A stretch of DNA of 64,000 nt from contig NZ_JTAM01000047.1 in the NCBI RefSeq assembly GCF_000812565.1, forward strand, positions 20,262 to 84,261, in the 5' to 3' direction. This DNA is from Flammeovirga sp. OC4. Its GTDB lineage: Bacteria > Bacteroidota > Bacteroidia > Cytophagales > Flammeovirgaceae. The notes beneath the pieces are model-generated. The model searched no databases and had not been told where the DNA came from. It saw only the letters and a list, made by a program, of their open reading frames with translations. The position numbers were made by a program, and so were the translations under genes. Shown here piece after piece: positions 58,627 to 64,000 of the stretch (its first letter is position 1; each line of letters opens with the position of its first letter).

Positions 58627-58731
58627 GGCTTGTTCATAAAATCAAAAGCATTGTGCTATTGTATAGACAGGGCATGCCCTGTCTATACAGTATTTTTATA
58701 CCAATAAAATATGTTGTTTTATGAACAAGCC
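58627..58731. mobile_element. MITE-like element, family 3, with central perfect palindrome
   Basis: 105-bp element with perfect 15-bp inverted ends GGCTTGTTCATAAAA and TTTTATGAACAAGCC. Its centre is a perfect 30-base palindrome (58660-58689, centred on GCATGC). A 12-bp direct repeat TTCAAACTTATA lies just outside on both sides (58614-58625 and 58735-58746). Confidence 0.7.
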
Positions 58732-58761
58732 GTGTTCAAACTTATAAACTTCATTTTAACA

Positions 58762-58825
58762 CGAATAATGGACTATATCACTATTGTATAGAACTATAAT
58801 TCTATTTTATCTCCTTAGATTTATT
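58762..58825 (+). repeat. Duplicated intergenic block, copy 2
   Basis: Matches 53012-53079 (CGAATAATGGACTATATCA...CTTAGATTTATT). Here it stands upstream of the glycosidase relic at 58860, as if that relic once had a promoter region like that of the GH39-like gene. Confidence 0.6.
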
Positions 58826-58859
58826 ATCAAAATTTTGGTTATGATTAATGGGGAGATGG

Positions 58860-59006
58860 TTTTATTTGAAGGAGGTCTTTCAAGAGGTCCTAGTCAGGCA
58901 GGCAAATGGAATCGTAAAGAGAAAATCATCCCTTCAAGCTTCAGGTTTGTTGGGACCTGTTCGAATAGAAACCGTCTTTCAACAAGACAGCAACGTAAAT
59001 CTTTGA
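58860..59006 (+). pseudogene. Relic of a glycoside hydrolase C-terminus (GH106-like)
   Basis: One frame reads 'SSLQASGLLGPVRIETVF', closely matching the C-terminal jelly-roll end of the GH106 enzyme at 38166 ('LQPSGLLGSVEIE'). No catalytic part remains. A following stretch to ~59130 ('DRQWKVFYRVIAQVFEKEIG') is open but unrecognised. The 827-bp gap from 58353 to 59179 thus holds two MITE-like elements, a repeated block and this relic. Confidence 0.55.
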
Positions 59007-59179
59007 CATCATCAACATAGATCGACAATGGAAGGTATTTTATAGAGTGATTGCTCAAGTTTTTGAGAAGGAAATAGGTTCAGTTAAAGCAATTGATTTT
59101 AAATCGAATACTCTACTCGTTGATCACTAAAAATTTATTTTAATCAGTTGTATTAGTAACTATAATTTTAAAACTAGAA

Positions 59180-60721
59180 ATGTATAACTCTAAAAAATAT
59201 ATAGGAAGTTTTCTATTTACAATTCTTCTGTTTTTAACGGCTTGTATGCCACAAACCAGGGATAAGGAAATAAAGCCTAATATCATTATTCTTTATCTAG
59301 ATGATTTGGGTTATGGTGATCTTAGTTGTTATGGAGCAACTGAAATTAATACACCAAATATTGATAAGTTGGCTAATGGAGGGGTTCGCTTTACGCAAGG
59401 TTATGCTACCTCTGCTACTTGTACGCCAAGTAGGTATGGTATGCTTACAGGTGAATATCCTTGGCGTAATAGTAATGCTCGTATTCTTCCAGGATCAGCC
59501 CCTTTAATCATAGATACTAATAGAGTGACATTACCCAAAATGATGAAAAAAGCGGGTTATCATACAGGTGTTGTTGGTAAATGGCACTTAGGGCTTGGTG
59601 ATGGTAACTTAGATTGGAATGGTGAAGTTACGCCAGGGCCAAATCAAGTAGGGTTTGATTACTCAGTGATCATGGCGGCCACACAAGACCGAGTACCTAC
59701 TATTTATATCGAGAACGGTTATGGAGTAGGATTAGATAAGAATGATCCTATTCAAGTGAATTATAAAAAGAACTTTGAAAGGGAGCCAACAGGGAAAGAT
59801 AACCCTGAATTGACTACGATGAAATGGCATCATGGTCATAACAATAGTATAGTGAACGGTATTCCACGTATTGGTTTTATGAAAGGGGGGAAAAGTGCTT
59901 ATTGGAGTGATGTAGATATAGCGGATTACTTCTTAAATAAAGCTAAGAACTATATACATAAACATAAAAACCAACCTTTCTTCTTGTATTATGCTATGCA
60001 ACAACCGCATGTGCCACGTACGCCACATCCTCGTTTTGTAGGTAAGTCGGGTATGGGACCTCGTGGTGACGTACTTCTTGAAGCAGATTGGTGTATCGGT
60101 GAACTTATCAAAACTTTAGAAGATGAAGGAATTCTCGAAAATACATTAATTGTATTTTCAAGTGATAATGGTCCCGTATTGAACGATGGATATAATGATG
60201 AAGCTGTTGCAAAATTAGGAAAACATACTCCAGCAGGTGTATTACGTGGAGGTAAATACAGTTTGCTTGAAGCAGGTACTCGTGTGCCGTTTTTTACTTA
60301 TTGGAAAGGAAAGATTGAACCTAAAGTATCTGATGCAATGGTTTGTCAGATAGATTTAATGAGTTCTTTGGGGGCATTGCTTGGACAAGAAGTACCGCAA
60401 TCAGACAGTCAGAATATGTTGGATGTACTACTTGGTAAATCAGAGCTAGGGAGAGAAAATTTGGTGATTGAGGCAAAACGAAATAAAGCCTACCGTAAAG
60501 ACAACTGGGTCCTTATTCCTCCATATCCCAAAAGACCATCCATTCAAACGAATGTCAATATTGAAACAGGTTGTGATTCAGTTTATCAGTTATACAACTT
60601 GAAGGAAGATTTAGAACAAAAACATAATCTGGCTACAATATATCCAGAGAAGCTAGCGGAGTTAATAGCTGAATTTAAGCTGGTAATAAAGAAAAAACCT
60701 TTAAAAGAGGAAAGTAAATAA
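59180..60721 (+). CDS. S1 family sulfatase (arylsulfatase A-like)
   Basis: 513-residue lipoprotein ('LFLTAC-MPQ'). Formylglycine motif Cys81-Thr-Pro-Ser-Arg in 'TCTPSRYGMLTGEYPWR'; metal ligands Asp41/Asp42 ('YLDDLGYGD') and 'FSSDNGPV'; 'GKWHLGLGDG' as usual. Typical family length. Close to rhamnosidase genes, it probably desulfates rhamnose-containing ulvan oligosaccharides before GH78/GH106 can act. It is followed by another sulfatase of a different subgroup 232 bases away. Confidence 0.9.
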   Translation: MYNSKKYIGSFLFTILLFLTACMPQTRDKEIKPNIIILYLDDLGYGDLSCYGATEINTPNIDKLANGGVRFTQGYATSATCTPSRYGMLTGEYPWRNSNARILPGSAPLIIDTNRVTLPKMMKKAGYHTGVVGKWHLGLGDGNLDWNGEVTPGPNQVGFDYSVIMAATQDRVPTIYIENGYGVGLDKNDPIQVNYKKNFEREPTGKDNPELTTMKWHHGHNNSIVNGIPRIGFMKGGKSAYWSDVDIADYFLNKAKNYIHKHKNQPFFLYYAMQQPHVPRTPHPRFVGKSGMGPRGDVLLEADWCIGELIKTLEDEGILENTLIVFSSDNGPVLNDGYNDEAVAKLGKHTPAGVLRGGKYSLLEAGTRVPFFTYWKGKIEPKVSDAMVCQIDLMSSLGALLGQEVPQSDSQNMLDVLLGKSELGRENLVIEAKRNKAYRKDNWVLIPPYPKRPSIQTNVNIETGCDSVYQLYNLKEDLEQKHNLATIYPEKLAELIAEFKLVIKKKPLKEESK

Positions 60722-60953
60722 TAGGGTTCTCAGAGAAGGTATGTCGGTGAAAACAGAATAGTGTTATGTGATCAAGCTGTTACTATTAGCATTTTTTTGA
60801 TTTACTGTCTTAAGAAGCCTGAAATAATATCTGCTGACCAAAAGGGTATTGAATCTAGATCAAGTTACTTCTTAAAATTACGATATCTGATCTTGTAAAA
60901 AACACGCTAAAAAAGAGAGTTATCTAATTGTTGAACATTGGTAATTTCAAAAA

Positions 60954-62369
60954 ATGAAAAAGTATTCGATTTTAATTCTGATTGCACTAGGTATGTTTAC
61001 CTCATGTGCTGTACAAAAAAAGAAGGTGGAGGAGAAAGCAACCGCACCAAATATCCTTTTTATCGCTATTGATGATTTGAGACCTGAGTTGAACTTCTAT
61101 GGAGCAAACCATATTCAATCTCCCCACCTTGATAACTTGGCAAGTGAAAGTTTAGTCTTTGATCAAGCCTATTGTAATATCCCAGTTTGTGGAGCATCAA
61201 GAACTAGTCTTTTGACAGGTGTTCGCCCAACTAGAAAAAGAATGCTAAATGCATATACGCAGAAAGATATCGACCTGCCTAATGTTATTTCACTTCCAAT
61301 GCTATTCAAACAAAATGGATACACCACTATTTCCAATGGAAAGGTTTATCATCACAAAAAAGATGATGAATCGGCATGGGATGAAATTTGGCATCCTGAT
61401 CCAATATGGGATTATGCAAAATCCGAAAATCAGCAGTTTAGAAAAGAGAAGAGAAAAGGACCTCCTGTTGAAATGGCTGATGTGGTAGACACTGTATATA
61501 GAGATGGTAAATTGGCATTGAAAGTGATCGCTGATTTGAAAAAACTCAAGAACCAAGATAAGCCATTTTTCCTTGCTATGGGAGTGGCAAAACCTCACCT
61601 TCCTTTCACTTCTCCTAAAAAGTATTGGGAGCTTTACAAAAGAGAGGATATAGAACTTCCAGAAAGTTATGTTCAACCAAAAAGTACCCCAAAAGAAGCT
61701 TTTCATCGATTTGGTGAACTGAGAAAATATCAAGGTGTACCCAAAAAAGGTGAGATTTCAGAGGACATGGCGAAAGAGCTAATCCACGGTTACTATGCTT
61801 CGGTGAGCTATATCGATGCTCAAATAGGACTTGTTTTAGAGGAATTGGAAAAACAAGGTTTAGCTGAAAATACGATTGTGGTGCTTTGGGGAGATCATGG
61901 CTGGAACTTAGGTGATCACAAACTTTGGTGTAAACATGTCACGTTTGAAAAGGCCTTAAAAACGCCTCTAATTTTAAAAGTACCAGGGAAAACGAACGGC
62001 CAACGAACTGATGCGATTACAGAGTATATCGATGTTTACCCAACTTTGGCTGAATTGGCAGGGTTATCTGCGCCAGAAACAGCTGTAGGTCAAAGTATGG
62101 TGCCGATTCTAAATGGACAAAAAAGCGATAAAGACTGGGCAGTTTGTAAATTCAAAGATGCCGTTACAATCATCAAAGGGGACTTATTTTATACTGAATG
62201 GATCGATAATAAAGGGGAAGCATATGCACGTATGCTGTTCGATCATAAAATAGATCCATTAGAATTGGATAATCTTGCAGAGAAAAAAGAATATACAGAA
62301 ACAGTTGAGAACCTTGCCAAAGAACTAAGGGCAAAATGGGGAAGTAATTTTTTCGATGATGTGATGTAG
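60954..62369 (+). CDS. S1 family sulfatase, iduronate-2-sulfatase-like, CGASR active site
   Basis: 471-residue lipoprotein ('GMFTSC-AVQ'). The formylglycine motif is Cys79-Gly-Ala-Ser-Arg in '[17 protein letters not shown]', the Ala variant found in iduronate-2-sulfatase relatives. Asp40/Asp41 ('AIDDLRPEL') and '[12 protein letters not shown]' complete the metal site. This subgroup acts on 2-O-sulfated or related uronate and sugar units; with iduronate a component of ulvan, this is suggestive but unproven. The gap before it has no gene. A MITE-like element abuts the stop codon. Confidence 0.9.
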   Translation: MKKYSILILIALGMFTSCAVQKKKVEEKATAPNILFIAIDDLRPELNFYGANHIQSPHLDNLASESLVFDQAYCNIPVCGASRTSLLTGVRPTRKRMLNAYTQKDIDLPNVISLPMLFKQNGYTTISNGKVYHHKKDDESAWDEIWHPDPIWDYAKSENQQFRKEKRKGPPVEMADVVDTVYRDGKLALKVIADLKKLKNQDKPFFLAMGVAKPHLPFTSPKKYWELYKREDIELPESYVQPKSTPKEAFHRFGELRKYQGVPKKGEISEDMAKELIHGYYASVSYIDAQIGLVLEELEKQGLAENTIVVLWGDHGWNLGDHKLWCKHVTFEKALKTPLILKVPGKTNGQRTDAITEYIDVYPTLAELAGLSAPETAVGQSMVPILNGQKSDKDWAVCKFKDAVTIIKGDLFYTEWIDNKGEAYARMLFDHKIDPLELDNLAEKKEYTETVENLAKELRAKWGSNFFDDVM

Positions 62370-62370
62370 G

Positions 62371-62760
62371 ACATTGTAAACTAAATTATCGTTATTAATA
62401 GTTTTTAGAAATCAGGAGATTTCTGATGATCTGTGGGACACGAATGACGCTTCCGCTTAACATTCGCGCCAGTGGATTTTCTACTCTATTCATTAGGTAG
62501 TGCTCTCTTGGCCTTGAAGGGAAAAGCGTCAAGAATTTCATGTATTGAGCCGTTAAAAAATGATTTTGCTGTCTGAGCGCAGCGAGTTTAAAATCATTTC
62601 GGCGAGAGAAATGGAATTTAGCTTTTGACTTCTAAGCCTTGAATTTTTTGCTTCTTTTTGTTTCAAGACAAAAACGAAGAAGAAAGAAGCTTGAAAGTAG
62701 ATCCTATCAATGCTTGTATAAAGGAAGTTTGAAAGTTGATGATAATTTAGTTTACAATGT
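62371..62760 (+). mobile_element. MITE-like element, family 1, full-length copy B
   Basis: 390-bp copy of the 12128 element with ends ACATTGTAAACTAAATTATC and GATAATTTAGTTTACAATGT. GTAG occurs at 62366-62369 and 62762-62765, a probable 4-bp target duplication that overlaps the sulfatase stop codon. Internal hairpins (GAAATCAGGAGATTTC and 'CTGAGCGCAGCGAG') are conserved with copy A. No protein is encoded. Confidence 0.75.
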
Positions 62761-62785
62761 AGTAGTTTCTTAAACAAAATTTATG

Positions 62786-62823
62786 ATGGTGGTTCGTGAG
62801 CCACATCACGAGCCACCATTTTT
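62786..62823 (+). terminator. Rho-independent terminator
   Basis: ATGGTGGTTCGTGA (62786-62799) pairs with TCACGAGCCACCAT (62806-62819), 14 bp with one wobble and a 6-base loop, followed by TTTT. It probably ended the sulfatase transcript before the MITE-like element was inserted between gene and terminator. Confidence 0.8.
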
Positions 62824-62861
62824 GCATCCTTGTACTTACAGTTGATAAATTAAAAAAGATA

Positions 62862-64000
62862 ATGAATCTTCAATCAAAAGAGAACCTTCCTTTCTTAATA
62901 GTATTACTCTATATTTTTAATATCAGTATTTCGTCAGCTTCAGAGCCTAATAAGAAAACGAGTCAACAGCTGATCTTCTTAAATGCTGAACGTTTAAATT
63001 CATCCAAAGAAAAGATAGAAAAAGGTGATCCTTTATTCCTTCAAGCTTACCAAAGTATCATTGAAAAAGCAGACAAAGAATTAAAGAAGAAAATAGATCC
63101 TGTTACGAATAAAACCGCTCTTCCCGCAAGTGGAGACATACATGATTACCATACACTTAGTCCCTATCATTGGCCTGATTCAACCAAAGCAGATGGCAAG
63201 CCTTGGGTGTATAAAGATGGTGAGTTTAATCCCATCAATAAAGGGCCTGCAACGGACTGGGAGAGACGGAAAGATATGTTTTCGTCATTACACACATTGA
63301 ATTTGGCTTACTATTTTTCAGGCAATAAAAAATACATTCTCAAAGCTCGAAAAATTGTTCGTGTTTGGTTTGTCAATAAAAAAACAAGAGTAAACCCAAA
63401 CATTGATTACGGACAAGCGATACCGGGTAAAGTGCCTGGGACTTGTTTTTCTATTATTGATTGGACAGGGATAGATAAGGTGATTACAAGCATTCAGCTT
63501 TTGGAGGAGAATAATTTATTGACTAAGAATGATAAAGCAGTGGTAGACAAGTGGTTTTATGATTATTACACTTGGTTAAAGGAAAGTAAGTTTGGCATTC
63601 GAGAGAGTACAAGACATAATAATCATGGTACTAATTATGACTACCAATTGATAGGGCTTATGATTTATCTCGGTAAACTTGATGAAGCGGAGGCTAAATT
63701 AGAAGAAGTGAAGACTTCACGTATAGCAACCCATATTGATGAAAACGGGGGACAACCTTTAGAGTTATCTAGAACAAAATCCGTGAATTATACCGTCAAT
63801 AATCTATGGGCTTTCGCGAGAATTACAGATTTAGGACTCCGATTTACTAAAGTAGATTTATGGGAGTATCAAAGTGAAAATGGAGCGAGTTTAAAAAAGG
63901 CCTATGACTTTGTAATTCCTTATTTCAAGGGAGAATCCACTTGGAAGTGGAAGCAAATCATTGGGGGAGGGGCAGAAAGTCAATTGGCAAATATGGCATT
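62862..64000 (+). CDS. Alginate-lyase-fold polysaccharide lyase (PF05426/PL38-like), 3' partial
   Basis: The frame from ATG 62862 stays open to the window end (379 codons). A signal peptide ends near 'ISISSA-SE'. The lyase domain aligns throughout with the 16725 protein: 'LSPYHWPD', 'NPNIDYGQAIPGKVPG', Asn254-His255 in 'NNHGTNYD', Arg304 and Tyr310 in 'RTKSVNYT'. The active-site residues are therefore retained. It is a diverged paralogue, with a cleaved leader and not a lipobox. It likely cleaves uronate-rich chains; the C-terminus is outside the window. Confidence 0.8.
   Translation, partial: MNLQSKENLPFLIVLLYIFNISISSASEPNKKTSQQLIFLNAERLNSSKEKIEKGDPLFLQAYQSIIEKADKELKKKIDPVTNKTALPASGDIHDYHTLSPYHWPDSTKADGKPWVYKDGEFNPINKGPATDWERRKDMFSSLHTLNLAYYFSGNKKYILKARKIVRVWFVNKKTRVNPNIDYGQAIPGKVPGTCFSIIDWTGIDKVITSIQLLEENNLLTKNDKAVVDKWFYDYYTWLKESKFGIRESTRHNNHGTNYDYQLIGLMIYLGKLDEAEAKLEEVKTSRIATHIDENGGQPLELSRTKSVNYTVNNLWAFARITDLGLRFTKVDLWEYQSENGASLKKAYDFVIPYFKGESTWKWKQIIGGGAESQLANMA

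Overview
The window is AT-rich DNA from a marine polysaccharide-degrading Bacteroidetes. Type IX secretion (T9SS) sorting domains ending in 'YPNP...' modules, many lipoproteins with a Cys after a short hydrophobic leader, and the absence of clear Shine-Dalgarno sites support this. A Cytophagales/Flammeovirga-type organism is my best guess, not something the sequence proves.

Almost everything fits the breakdown of ulvan, the sulfated rhamnose-uronate-xylose polysaccharide of green algae. Block 1 (1-16.4 kb) has a 5'-truncated heparinase II/III-like lyase, a GH2 glycosidase, a PL24-type ulvan lyase and two large secreted proteins with no catalytic domain, built from an Ig-like domain, a CBM6-like domain and InlB-type repeats. 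Block 2 (16.7-27.4 kb) is a co-directional run: alginate-lyase-fold lyase, clan GH-A glycosidase, sulfatase, GH2 beta-glucuronidase, GH88-type unsaturated glucuronyl hydrolase, PL25 ulvan lyase and sulfatase.

Block 3 (27.5-35.5 kb) looks foreign to the catabolic theme. It has two paralogous lipoproteins with a perfect JAMM metallopeptidase motif (one broken at an A11 tract), an O-antigen-ligase-like membrane protein between them, and a tandem pair of unknown secreted proteins. Four related palindromic repeats lie in and around it. This is the best candidate for an undescribed system.

Block 4 (35.9-64 kb) returns to ulvan: a second PL24 lyase, two GH106 and two GH78 alpha-L-rhamnosidases, a GH39-like enzyme, two sulfatases, a second alginate-lyase-fold gene cut by the window end, and a rhamnose uptake/isomerisation module (AraC regulator, sugar isomerase, RhaT). 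A decayed sulfatase lies in pieces on both sides of the second GH106 gene, and a decayed glycosidase tail lies at 58.9 kb, so this block has been rearranged.

Proposed division of labour: secreted lyases cut the polymer, GH88 and GH2 remove unsaturated or saturated uronate, sulfatases remove sulfate from rhamnose, GH78/GH106 release rhamnose, and RhaT plus the isomerase take it into the cell. No SusC/SusD pair, tRNA, rRNA, CRISPR array or intact transposase was seen. Several families of small terminal-inverted-repeat elements (MITE-like) occupy the intergenic gaps; one has visibly split a transcription terminator.
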